Below, one piece after another: positions 45,515 to 56,182 of a stretch of 64,000 nt of DNA. Origin of the DNA: Helichrysum umbraculigerum (lineage: Eukaryota; Streptophyta; Magnoliopsida; Asterales; Asteraceae); the NCBI GenBank assembly GCA_949592205.1, contig CATIUR010000001.1, positions 310,028,250 to 310,092,249 of the forward strand, read 5' to 3'. The position numbers and the translations under genes are program-made. Each line of letters starts with the position of its first letter. Position 1 is the first letter of the stretch. The notes beneath the pieces are model-generated. The model saw only the letters and a list, made by a program, of their open reading frames with translations. It had not been told where the DNA came from and made no database searches.

Positions 45515-46869
45515 GGATACATTGCCATGATTAGTGAGTAGATTAGCTATTGTGTTTGTTGTGATGTAGTTAGTCGTTAATTGGGATGATGTCATTATGA
45601 AACAACGGAGGTAACGTTATACGGCTTTCATTTGTATAGCACCGGTAACATCACGAATGTGTGGAGTACGGAACGTGGAAGCTATGAAAGTCGTGGGCAC
45701 AATCCGTTGTGGAATAATGTTCCTAACTATATATTATATATGAAAACTCGGTGCTTTGATTACATCTTCCATCCATGATCTTAAATCAATTAATACCCGT
45801 CCACCGATAAACGTGGTTAAAACCTTTTTGATAAGACGTCATATCAGGGGTAATTAACTATCTGTGTTTTGTTATAAAGCTGTGGAAATACTAAACTAGT
45901 AGTGTACACTGTGAATAACTCTTGATTAAATATCTTAGTTTAAATAACATGGTCTAGTTTTGAAGCCGTGGAAATACTGTTTTAAACAAGTACTGTACAC
46001 TGTGATTAAACTAGGGATTTATTGGTTAATATCAAGTGAGGGTTGGTTTAAATCATAAATGGAGAAACTCTGATCTAAAATACAAACTTAGTTCATGAAT
46101 CCAGAAAGGAAGACGTTGAATCATTAAGGATTCTAACCCTTGTCTATCACCTCTGGATTCTACATAACCATTGATGGACAGTAATCAAACACCAACCATT
46201 TCTTAATCTTAAATGTTTTATTCAATTTAGTATTTCTGTGGTGTTAAGAACGATCGGACCGTTAGCGGGTCTGTTACTCTATTCATGCACCCGGGAATCT
46301 TTGTATTCCAGAAAAGGGTCATTGTTCCATCACAAGGGCAATCTTGAGAGTCAAACAGCCTCCTCCGATCAGAATCATAACCGCTTAGTACTCAGTGACA
46401 TGCTAATTGAGCAATCAATCAGTAGGGTGCTAATGTTTACCCCATAAATACTTAAGACAAATAAAATACAAATCTTTATAAAGACGTTTTCATTACTTAA
46501 CTAAAACATCATCCAAATGCAAGGCTAACGAAGTCACAACAAACACCCCTTTATCCTGACAGTTTTCCATTTTATTTTACTGTATTGCCTAGTTTAAATT
46601 AGTAGTATAAATTAGAAAACCAACAAAAACAAATTCCCAACTATTTTATAAAAAACCCTTCACTAGCTTGAATCGGACATCGTGATTACTTTGTTTCACA
46701 ATACAGTTGATTTTAAAGAACGACCCTAGGTCATACTTGCTGCCGTACACCTTTAAGCAGTAGTAAACTTAGGCCACAACATTTACAAATTTAAAACTCT
46801 CCACCGACACGCCACTGGTGGCCGGTCCAACGACAGGGTAAAACCTGATCGACCGCTGGTGGCGCGTTA
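45515..46869 (+). repeat. Rest of solo LTR E
   Basis: The continuation of the Athila-type LTR after the LINE. It has no coding content, and the small ORF at 46238-46447 has no recognisable domain. It ends GGTGGCGCGTTA before the second GAGAC. Confidence 0.6.
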
Positions 46870-46874
46870 GAGAC

Positions 46875-48100
46875 CTTGATGAGAAGCATCACAGTATTTC
46901 GATGGATCAACATGAATTCCCTTATTATCGATAACGTGTCCAAGGAATTGAACGGTTTGTATCCAGAACTCACACTTGGAGAATTTGGCATAAAGCTCCT
47001 CTTGTCTAAGTAGTTCTAGAATGGTTTTGAGATGTTGCGCGTGTTCCTGTTCGTTTCGCGAGTATATGAGGATATCGTCGATGAAGACGATGACAAACTT
47101 GTCAAGATAAGGTTTGCACACCCGATTCATAAGATCCATGAATACAGCCGGTGCGTTAGTTAGACCGAATGGCATCACCTGAAATTCGTAATGCCCATAA
47201 CGGGTTCTGAAAGCAGTTTTTGGAATGTCGGTGTCGCGAACACGTATTTGATGATAACCTGACCGCAGATCGATCTTTGAATAAAAACTCGATCCCTGAA
47301 GTTGGTCGAACAGGTCATCGATTCATGGAAGTGGATATCGGTTCTTGACAGTTAATTTGTTCAACTCTCGATAGTCGATACACATTCGAAATGAACCGTC
47401 CTTCTTTTTAACAAACAGGACCGAAGCTCCCCAAGGTGAAGACCTCGGTCTGATGAATCCTCTTTCCAGGAGTTCCTGTAATTGGTTGGATAACTCCTGA
47501 AGTTCGGATGGGGCTAAACGGTATGGTGCTCGGGCCACAGGTGCAGCACCTGCCACGAGATCGATTGAGAACTCAACCTGTCTTGGTGGTGGTAGACCAG
47601 GCAGTTCTTCGGGAAAGACTTCTGGAAAGTCTCGAACGATGGGCACATCCTCAAGTCGCTTCTCCTCTGACTTTTTCTCCATGATGTGCGCGAGAATTGC
47701 TGGATAACCTTTTCTCAGAAATTTCTGGGTTTTCAAGCAAGAGATGATGTTCATTCTCGTCCCACCGGTCTCTCCCTGTATGATCAAAGTTCTACCGGCG
47801 GCGAGAGGAATACGGACAATTTTGTCATAACAGACAATTTCAGCGCGGTGCTTGGACAACCAGTCCATACCAACGATAATGTTGAAACTTCCAATTTTTA
47901 CAGGTATAAGATCGATTGAGAAGGTTTCGTTTGCTAAGTTTAGAGTGCAATTAGGTATCACACTATTGGTTTCTATGAGTTTGCCTTCTGCTAGTTCTAC
48001 GGTGTACTTAACATCTAGAGCAACAGGGGTGATGTCAAGCAGTGGATAAAATTCATCTGAAATAAAGCTCCTATCGGCACCAGTATCAACCTGGTGTCCC
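46875..48100 (-). pseudogene. Element C protease and reverse transcriptase with internal deletion
   Basis: Protease remnants (the end of the domain, [22 protein letters not shown]) and RT ([47 protein letters not shown]) are readable on the minus strand. The catalytic FIDD is intact. At 46890-46905 the frame jumps from HVDPSK directly to YCDASHQGL, skipping the RT connection present in A (about 100 codons). A stop or frameshift near 47325 breaks the RT. At the N-terminal side the protease joins directly to a short extra-ORF remnant, so gag is gone. Confidence 0.8.
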
Positions 48101-48173
48101 TCCTAGCTACCCTTGAGTTTTGTGATTCGTACGGATAAGAGCGCGACGAACCGGGTGGTGTGTTTGCCATTCT
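48101..48173 (-). pseudogene. Start of the extra ORF in element C, fused to protease by deletion
   Basis: A minus-strand ATG near 48173 begins MANTPPGSSRSYPYESQ and runs about 25 codons before joining protease sequence. Position and composition match the start of the 246-codon ORF of element A. The deletion removed the rest of this ORF and all of gag. Confidence 0.5.
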
Positions 48174-48478
48174 GAGACAAAGCGTTAGAAGGAATGAGGC
48201 CTATATTCATATAATACACATAATAGCCAATTAGGTGTCTAGCCAAAACATGTTTGAGTCCCGGTTCTCTCAAGGTCAGAGTCAACTAGTGTATTCCTAT
48301 TCGACATAATTGTTTCAGACCTTACATCATCTTTCCTTAAATGTACATAGTTGATCAGGCTATGTTAAATTAAAGTCGTATGCTGTAATTCCTGAACCAG
48401 TTATGCCTAATGAGGAAATACTGCCTAACGGTCATAGTCTAGGTCCACTAAATGCAACCTAGTTCAATATAACCTTAG

Positions 48479-48490
48479 GCTCTGATACCA
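48479..48490 (-). other. Element C primer-binding site (initiator Met)
   Basis: Minus-strand TGGTATCAGAGC, three bases inside the right LTR, identical to that of element A. The leader (48174-48478) shares the 'gtacatagttgatcaggct' word with A and B. Confidence 0.9.
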
Positions 48491-48493
48491 ATC

Positions 48494-51024
48494 TGTCGCA
48501 CCCCCAATTTCGGGTTACGGAAGCGAATCGGGTCGGGGCGCGACTAATTACATATCAAGCACACAAGGTATAATGAATGACCACTATATGCGTCGTTTTG
48601 AACTTGTATTGATAAGAACATAAGTTTACATCAAAATAACGTTTACATTAGCTTAGTTTCTGAAATTGAGAGATTTACATCACATAATTACTTTATACAC
48701 AGTATAATATTGCAATTAAATCTCTGATTGTATGAACGCTGACTCGAGCTAATGATTCCTGCTTGGGCAGTCCAACCTACTGCTGTGTACCTGTGATACA
48801 TGCTAAAATGGGTCAGCGAAACGCTGGTGAGCTCACAGGTTTGTATGTCAACACATAATTGTATAAACTGCAAGATATATAATTGAATTTAAAATGCAAT
48901 TAAGCAAAATAAAAGTTATACAGCCATGAGCACACAGTCTGAGCTTAACTTGAGTGTCAGGTCCAATTAAGGAAACCCAACTGAGGTGCCTCCTATGAGT
49001 GCCTAATCTACACTCGTCTTCCCAAATGCTAATACGTCCGTTTGACCAGTTAGTGCGTGCTAACCCGGACAAGGATTGTCAATCCTATATGATATCATAT
49101 ACTAACATTCACGCTACAGATGTATTACCAGACTATGCTATGGAGGACTTTAGTGATTAGTTGGAAACAACTCATGTAGTATTAAATTGATTTGTACTTG
49201 CGTTCAACATGTAAATAAAACGAGCAATGTAATCACACCCCTGATTGAAAAGCAGTGAAATAGGGGCCATGAGACTCACCTGAGCCTTGAGTGTTTATAG
49301 AAATAAACTTGAATTGATTAGCTTGTGAATTGATGTCCGGAGACTTGTAACCTGAGGGTGTCCACGACACGCGATGGTTATTAACATGATTAGGTAGTTA
49401 CAAAGACTACCTTTGTAGTTGATCGTACAACTAGAATGTCCAAATTACCACGATTTGGTTGATTGATTTGAGTCTTGAAAACATGTACGGCCCGTTGGTG
49501 ATTGTTTTTAATAATAATCTTCAACATTATTATTTTGATTTCGTATTGTTATGCTTAAAAAGTATTTACAAACTTTAGGTGACGGGGGTCCGGGGGCAGC
49601 ACCCCTGGTTAGCGGGGTTCCAGGGGTGGCAACCCCTGCCGGGTTCCAAGGGGCCCCTGGCTGGGGTCGGGATGCCAGGTCAGCTCGAAAAATTTTTATT
49701 TCTACTGTGTTGCTTTAGTGAAAAACGCATTTAAAATCCGAATTTTGGTAAAATTAAGTGATACAATTTCAGGTCTCGACACTTAGTAAAATCTGAGTTT
49801 TCTGGATTCTGATTCGTGCGACATAAGGTTCGACGTAGGCTGTTGTGTCGCAGGTCATGACTGCAACATAGGTCTTTGTGTCGCTATGTGCGACATCCGC
49901 AATTTAATGCGACATAGAAGGTTGTGTCGCTATATGCGACATTGAAATTCATTTGCGACGTAAGGGTTGCGTCGCAGGTAGCGACGTCCGCAATTCAATG
50001 CGACATAAGGCTTTGCGTCGCTATATGCGACGTAACAGATATATTGCGACATAGGGGCTTGTGTCACAGAAGGCCCAGCCATTCTGCGACATAACGAGCT
50101 GATCGGATTCCCGTGGCCGGAAACACGGCCGGACGACCTTGGTTTGGTCCAAAACTTTTACCCAACCCATATTAGGACATTATAAGCTTATACGACCCGC
50201 AAACAAGTAAAATAACAAAGTTTTAAGAGTTTTCGAGAATTGTCGGAAACTTACGAGTTTACGCCGGAGAAATCCGAAAAGGTAGGATTGTAGATCGTGG
50301 CGTGGTGATTCTTTTCTTTCAAACGGGCGTGAGGATTTAAGGTCGTTTTGAGGTGTTATTTAGTGATTATAGATGATGGTGGTTTGTGTTTGGTTGAGAG
50401 AAAAAGAAGAAGAGAAAGAGAGAAGAGAGAATGATGAAATGAAAAAGGATGATGGTGATGTTGGTGATATGGGGGCCGGCCCACTTGGGCCCCACCCAAG
50501 TGTGGTTGGTTCCCATTTTGTTCCCGTGTATACGCACTCCGTGCGGTGTTCGTTTCCCCAGTCGTTTAAATGTTAAATAATTATTTAACGTTTAAATTTA
50601 CATTTTAAAATACGAATAATTATTCAATATTTTTGTTGAAGTATTTTACCAAATACTTTAAATTTGAGTTATGAAATTATAACTTTAACTTGTTTCGTTT
50701 TGTTTGCGCGTTTAATTCTTTAATCGCGTAAAATGTTACTTGTACGATACGAGTTTGAATTGAAATATAATAACAATAATATTTTGGGATATAATAGTGC
50801 TATTAAATAATATGAGGTTATTCAGTAAAATTGTTCACCAACGTCCGTATTTACTTGAAACGAATTACATCCGTTTTTGATTGCGTACGATTTAATCAAA
50901 TCGCATAATTGTATATATTCAACAATATATATTTTGATACATTAATTAGCCTAACACAAAACTAATTACATGTATTACACTCGATTAGGCACTAATTACT
51001 AGTCCTAATTTGACGGGTGTCACA
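48494..51024 (-). repeat. Element C right LTR (5' LTR in element sense)
   Basis: A 2531-bp copy of 37642-40205. It differs by scattered bases, a shorter inverted-repeat array (49815-50098) and a changed GC hairpin cluster (49583-49673). It ends GGGTGTCACA before TSD AAACA. Confidence 0.9.
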
Positions 51025-51029
51025 AAACA

Positions 51030-51690
51030 AGCTTGATGATTTAAGGGGTTTTGGATGGTGGTTTTTGGTGGTGGAGTGGGACGGTTTTTAGAGAGACAGA
51101 GGTGGTGAAGAGAGAGGATGGAGAGAATGATGAAAATGAAAATGATGGTGATGGTGTATGAGTGAGTCAAAGAAGCAAGAGGTGGGCAAGGGTATGGGAG
51201 GCCATATCCCTTTGCCTTGGCTGGTTTTTTTGGTGGGGTCCACAGGTGTGGACTTCACCAATTTTCCGTTCCCTGTATTCGTGCCCCGTGCGATGTTCGT
51301 TTACCCGGTCGTTTAATCGTTTATGTTTCAATCGTTTAGTCGCGTGACGATTTATAATCGTTATAATCGTTATCGTAAATACACGAAATTTTTAGTGGAA
51401 GTATTTCATCCAAATACTTTGTCTTGAGTTATAAAAATATAACTCGAGTTTAATTTTATTTGTCGGGCGCGCCTCGCGCGTTTATTTCCTGTCGATTAAA
51501 TTTTAAATAAAACGTACATTGTTTTGTATATTATTAATACATAATAATATAATGTGAATAACTACTATTTAAATATTAAATAGATTTATGTTATTTATTA
51601 AAAGTTGCACCAACGTCCGTATGTATCGAAATCCATCCGATATAAAGAGGCACGATTTAGCCAAATCGCGTATGGGTGTATATATATATT

Positions 51691-51750
<60 letters not shown>

Positions 51751-51839
51751 GATACATTAATTAACCTAATCAAAGGACTAATTACATGTATTACAGAGAA
51801 TTAGGCATTAAAACTAGCCCTAATGTAGCGGGTGTCACA
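51030..51839 (-). repeat. Element A right LTR, second part
   Basis: It resumes exactly where the first part stopped (AGCTTGATGATTTAAGG, as at 7839 in the left LTR) after the duplicated AAACA. It contains the interrupted (TA)n tract at 51676-51748 and ends GGGTGTCACA, followed by the second CCCTT and Tat integrase. Confidence 0.9.
51676..51748. repeat. (TA)n microsatellite, interrupted
   Basis: TA repeats broken by TTCAACAATATA near 51690, the counterpart of 8494-8556. The small ORFs on the minus strand here are translations of the repeat. Confidence 0.9.
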
Positions 51840-51844
51840 CCCTT

Positions 51845-52948
51845 GCAGGACCATTATTGTCGTGTCTTGAGGATCCTGAAGCACAGGCAGTACTTAAGGA
51901 TATCCATGAAGGAGATTGTGGAAATCATTCTGGGGGCAGAGCATTATTCTCGAAAGTTTTGAGGACGAGTTAATTTTGGCCCACTATGAGGAAGGATTTC
52001 ATGGATTTTGCTCGCAAATGTGATGCTTGTCAAAGGCATGGGAACATTCATCATCAACCAGCAGAACCGATGCATCCAATTATCTCACCATGGCCGTTTA
52101 TGAAATGGGGTATGTATATTGTGGGAAAGTTGCCTACTACTCCTGGAGGAAAAGTTTTTATGCTTGCAATGACAAATTATTTCTCAAAGTGGATTGAGGC
52201 TAAGGCGTTTGTCCAAGTAAAAGAAAAAGACGTGATCTCGTTCATTAAGAGAAATATCTTAACCCGGTTTGGGATCCCGGCGGAGATAGTGTGTGATAAT
52301 GGATCTCAATTTATTGGAAAGAGAACAACTGAGTTTTGTGAAAGTTGGGGGATCAAGATGATAACTTCTACACCAGTTCATCCCCAAGCAAATGGTCAAG
52401 CAGAATCCAGCAATAAGATCATTATCAATAACTTGAAAAAGAGGTTGGATGCCAAGAAAGGAAGATGGGTTGAGGAGTTGCCTTTTGTCTTATGGGCCAG
52501 AACTACAGAAAAACAAGCAACCAAACAAACCCCTTTTGCTTTGGTGTTCGGATCTGAGGCTGTGATTCCAACAAAGATGGTGATCCTGACGGCAAGATCT
52601 AGGATGCAAACTTTAGAAGCAAATAAAGAGATGTTGATTCATGATCTTGACACCATAGATGAGATTAGGGATCGTGCTAAGGTTGGAATTGTGGCGTATC
52701 AGCAAAGGATTTCAAGATCCTACAACAAAGATATTAGGATAAGGAGGTTTCAAGTAGGAGATTTGGTATTGAGAAAAGTATTTCAGAATACTAAAGATCC
52801 TGCGGAAGGCAAATTAGCACCAAAATGGGAAGGTCCGTATTTGATTGACTCAGATGCTGGAAAGGGGGCATATTGGTTGGCTAACTTGGATGGTGAATTA
52901 CTTCCAAGATCCTGGAATGCTATTCACTTGAAACTCTACCATATGTAA
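51845..52948 (+). pseudogene. Tat integrase
   Basis: The frame continues from 5678 across the insertion: zinc-domain histidines in DIHEGDCGNHSGG, a TAA stop at 51971-51973, then an open run of 320 codons from 51986. It shows CDACQRHGN (zinc cysteines), a core with Asp in the KWGMYIVGKLP region (the usual Asp of WGMDIVG is Tyr here), the second Asp in IVCDNGSQF and the Glu in NGQAESSNK. The C-terminal part ends WNAIHLKLYHM. The loss of the first catalytic Asp, together with the stop, indicates a dead enzyme. Confidence 0.85.
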
Positions 52949-54341
52949 GTTGAGTATCTATATTCAACATAACAAGGTACACCTATGATCCTTAACTTTA
53001 TTATTAATTTTTATCTTTTAATATATATACGTATGTGTGTGTTGTAATTATATATCAATATATGCATGGAAATTTCTTATGTTATTATTCTCGTTGAAAT
53101 ATTGTACTGACTTAAGCATCGAAGGGGTGTTAGGCAAACTAACGCCCACCTTTACCCAAGATCTTGCATTTGTTGTAGATCATGCGTATGAGGATCATGG
53201 AATAAAGACTAGAGGTTTGGCCACCTCTCCTCCAATTAAGAATCCCTGCGATTCTTCTAAGGTTTAGAGGTTTCTTAGACAGATAAACACCTCTCTAAGC
53301 TTAGGGTTTTGACACCCCCCGGGTGCGCAAGGTGTTTGATTATAGAATTAGGGTTATGGGACCGTTGATGCCTCTAGTACCCGACAATTTCATGACCATT
53401 GACCTATAGATCAAATTCTTCTGAAATGTCAACGCTGATGTGCACTAGACGTGTCGATCTAAGGTTTGTGTCATTTTCATGTCACACTAAAGTTTGTAAT
53501 GTTTTCACATTACCAATTGGTTAGGCATATTCATGTCTCAAATGGCTAGACCCAAGAATCAAATGGTTATAATGTTTTCACATTATCAAATGGTTTGGCA
53601 TTTACATGTCACTAATATAGTTTGCTTTAAAACTATCTAATGGTTGTAATGTTATCACATTACCAAAACTTTTTGGTTTAATCCAATAAACGAATCTGTT
53701 GGTTATAATGTTTTCACATTATCAAAATTAATTTTCGATTTGATCTAAGGATCATAAAAATCTTTTTAAGAAAAAAAGATCACAACTTCTTTTTTGAAAA
53801 ACTTAGGTAATTGTTTTCACAATTACTTAACCAATTATTGATATTTTCATATTACAGGAGAGATTCATCAAGAATTATTGTTATCTATAGAATGATTCAG
53901 GATCCTGAAATGCAAGGATCCTAAACTCAGAATTATCGTGAATCCGTTCAAGGATCCTAATCTATTCCACAGAAAATGGGGGAATCTTCTCGTTATCCTG
54001 TAACTTGGAGTATTCTTAGATGTATCCTAAGGGAATCTCCTCAGGATCCTGGTTTAAACAAAAATCAAGCAGATATATATATACTGAGGGAATCTCCTCA
54101 GTTCTTGAAGACAAAAAATATAGATAATATTCAGATATCATTCATAGCAAAAAGTCTAAGGATTATCTAAATCCTTAAATTGAGTTCAGAAGAAGTGCAG
54201 GAACTTAAAATTGTCTTGTGGCCAACATAAACCACAATCAAACACCACCGTGGTTGACTATACCGAGTCAACCTCACCCTAAATAAATTGTTTCGTTTAC
54301 ATCATGACCCATAAAGAAGGATAGTAAAGACTGAAGCTAAA
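52949..54341 (+). other. Tat 3' region, non-coding
   Basis: An AT-rich region after pol. It contains the stem-loop repeats at 53468-53854, several GGATCC words near 53890-54050, and a duplicated GGGAATCTCCTCAG word (about 54029 and 54089). No sense-strand gene is recognised. Confidence 0.6.
53468..53854 (+). repeat. Series of about nine small stem-loops with TTTC-type loops
   Basis: Hairpins are read by eye at 53468-53485, 53496-53513, 53523-53538, 53569-53586, 53596-53611, 53646-53663, 53705-53722, 53807-53826 and 53839-53854. Six have the loop TTTC; the others have TATC, TTAC or ATTC. Stems are 6-8 bp. Two forms alternate: one like GTAATGT..ACATTAC and one like GGCAT..ATGTC. The outer pair varies as G-C or A-T in a matched way. 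The stem at 53807 can extend to about 12 bp with one G-T pair. Confidence 0.7.
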
Positions 54342-55985
54342 TTATATGTTGACGTCTTCATCACCTGCCGGAGGAGCATCAACAACATTGGATGTCGATT
54401 CCTTCGTTGCATCGATAAGATGGATATGATCAACCATGATAATGTCTTCTGAACCCTGATGGGAATTGGTGAGAGGCTGTTGATTTATTCTTTCAAATAA
54501 AGCTTTGGCGGTCTTCTCATTGGGAGTTGGGATATTGGCTATTTCTTCAGGATCCCGACCTCTTAGTTTAGCAAGTTTTAGTCTCCAAGTTTCTAGAGGC
54601 CAAATGGAAGTGTCGAACCCCTTAGATGCTGCTTCGGATGCCATCAGGATCATAGCCTCTAGCACGGCGGCAGTAGCTTCTTTCTTCACTTCTTTGATTA
54701 GCGTTTTCTTAGTCTCAGCAGCTTTGGAATCGGATTCGGCCATGAATTTGTTAAGAGCATCCTTAGCCTCTTTAGCTTCTTTTACTGCTTTTTCGAGATG
54801 GATAGAATCTCTCTCATGAGCGGCGATTCGCGCTGCAGATAGTGTTTCCTAGTCATCAATTATCTCTACTTTTTCAAGATAGCTTTTGACCAACGTCTCA
54901 GACGCCTATAGAAAAAATGTCTGTGTTATTATTTTAATTACCTTGTCAACATAAACAGGATTTTGTTTACCTTAAGGAGATCGGTACAAGTATCACAAGG
55001 ATCTGGAGTAATTTCGGCTTTTCTCTTCTTTTCCGATTTCGAACGAGGTATGGGGATCTTAGCTTTTGAACTTTCTTTTGTAGCTTTCTCTTTTTTTAGC
55101 AGGGGAGTTTCAAGATCAATGTCATACAAAGTAAAATAAGATGCAAAATAACGAATGCATTAAGGATCCTAGAATATAAAACCAAAAACAGTAAGTATGA
55201 GTTAAAGATTTACCAGACATGGTGGCTTTTGAGGATTGGGATTCAGTGCTTTCAGAAGGATTGAGATATTTGAAAGTTCTTTCGGATTCTGGTAACTCTA
55301 GGAATCTTTCTACTTTGATCTTTGAATCTTTGCGGGGTGGAGCTAAGTCCGAAAAGATGGCTGCATAAGGAAAAAGAAGAGTTAGTAAAAGTTTAACAAT
55401 TGAAGATCCTAATGTAACATCCTACCCCTTGGTATCCACATAGATGGAATTAAGTCGCCATTTGGAAGGGAGTTACGATAAACAAAGAAAAATCTACTCT
55501 TCCAGTTAGGATCGTTCTGGGTTGTACAAAGAACGAGGTGTTGGCGCTGAATTTTAATTTGGAAAAGGAAGTAATGAGAACCGTGACTGCGAAGGTTGTA
55601 TGTATAAGATAATTATGGGATATCAAACTCAAGATTATGGGAATCAATAACTGATTGAATAACCGACAGGGTTCGCCAAATCATTGGCATTGTTTGAGCA
55701 TAACATAACCCTGTGACAGAAAAGAACTCATTGAAAAGAGGGGGAAAAGGGTATGAAAGACCTATGGTGAATGGGTATTCAGGAAAGCAAATCCAATTTT
55801 TCGAATAAGAGTCAGCGCGAGAGGATGGATCAAAGGTCTTGATGATAGCTGAAGGGGGAACGCGCCCTTAAGTTTTAGATTATTGATATCGGAGTCTCGA
55901 AAGGTGCATGGTTCCGGATTAGTAATCATTCCTTGGTCAAGGAGTTCTGGTTGATTTACTTCGTCATCGTGAATAACAAGTGCCA
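54342..55985 (-). pseudogene. Antisense, intron-containing gene in the Tat 3' region
   Basis: Read on the minus strand, exon 1 (ATG at 55985 to about 55426) resembles the 'putative gypsy-type transposon' domain seen in Tat antisense ORFs (YPFPPLFNEFFSVTGLCYAQ region). It carries a frameshift near 55855 and a stop at 55613-55615. A GT..AG intron fits 55425-55361, exon 2 is 55360-55214, and a second intron starts at 55213 with an unclear acceptor. Exon 3 (about 55126-54971, basic) is followed by a GT..AG intron at 54970-54906 and exon 4 (54905-54342). Exon 4 is Ala/Glu/Lys-rich, probably coiled coil, with a stop at 54849-54851. Function unknown. Confidence 0.6.
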
Positions 55986-56070
55986 TGATGTGATACAAAA
56001 AAGAGTTGGTGAGGAAGAAAAGTGTACCTGAACAGAAAGGTAGAGTGCGCTAATAAGGTAGTGGATTGAG

Positions 56071-56080
56071 AATATATAGG
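56071..56080 (-). promoter_or_regulatory. Candidate TATA box for the antisense gene
   Basis: Minus-strand CCTATATATT lies about 85 bases upstream of the ATG at 55985. This is a reasonable distance for a plant promoter with a short leader. It sits inside the Tat internal region, just before the polypurine tract of the sense strand. Confidence 0.4.
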
Positions 56081-56182
56081 GAAGTTGTTTGATATGCTTG
56101 CAGTTGGTGCAAAATTTTTGCTATCTTGGGAAGTTGTATCGATATCAGGATTATGATAACCACTACAACTTCGGGGGGCAAT

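Larger units (their letters stand above)
42066..46869 (+). mobile_element. Element E: Athila-type solo LTR carrying a LINE
   Basis: Flanked by the TSD GAGAC (42061-42065 and 46870-46874). Its start TGATGTAACCTAAAAAGTCATG matches the minus-strand start of LTR D (TGAT..CG.TAAAAAGTCATG), and later blocks (CGTGGAAAT..TGTACACTGT, TTTACAAATTTAAAACTC) follow the same order, so it is an Athila-type LTR in plus orientation. There is no internal region or second LTR, hence a solo LTR. The right end reads GCGTTA instead of the usual CA. Without the LINE it is about 2.4 kb. Confidence 0.7.
37642..51024 (-). mobile_element. Element C: defective Tekay-like element inside the A LTR
   Basis: TSD AAACA at 37637-37641 and 51025-51029; LTRs at 37642-40205 and 48494-51024. 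Without insertion E it is about 8.6 kb. Pol is present on the minus strand with stops. Gag is deleted, and the RT-RNase H connection has lost sequence. Integrase and LTR ends are close to element A but the LTR arrays are different, so C is a sister family rather than a copy of A. Confidence 0.9.
5684..51839 (-). mobile_element. Element A: Tekay-like Ty3/gypsy chromovirus, host of the nest
   Basis: The element runs from TGTCGCACCCC at 5684 to GGGTGTCACA at 51839 and is flanked by the perfect 5-bp duplication CCCTT (5679-5683 and 51840-51844). Coding is on the minus strand: upstream ORF, gag, protease, RT, RNase H, integrase and chromodomain. It has been split by D at 10188, B at 22662 and C at 37642. 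Subtracting these insertions and their TSD copies leaves about 11.8 kb. Lineage is assigned from the integrase and chromodomain wording. Confidence 0.9.
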
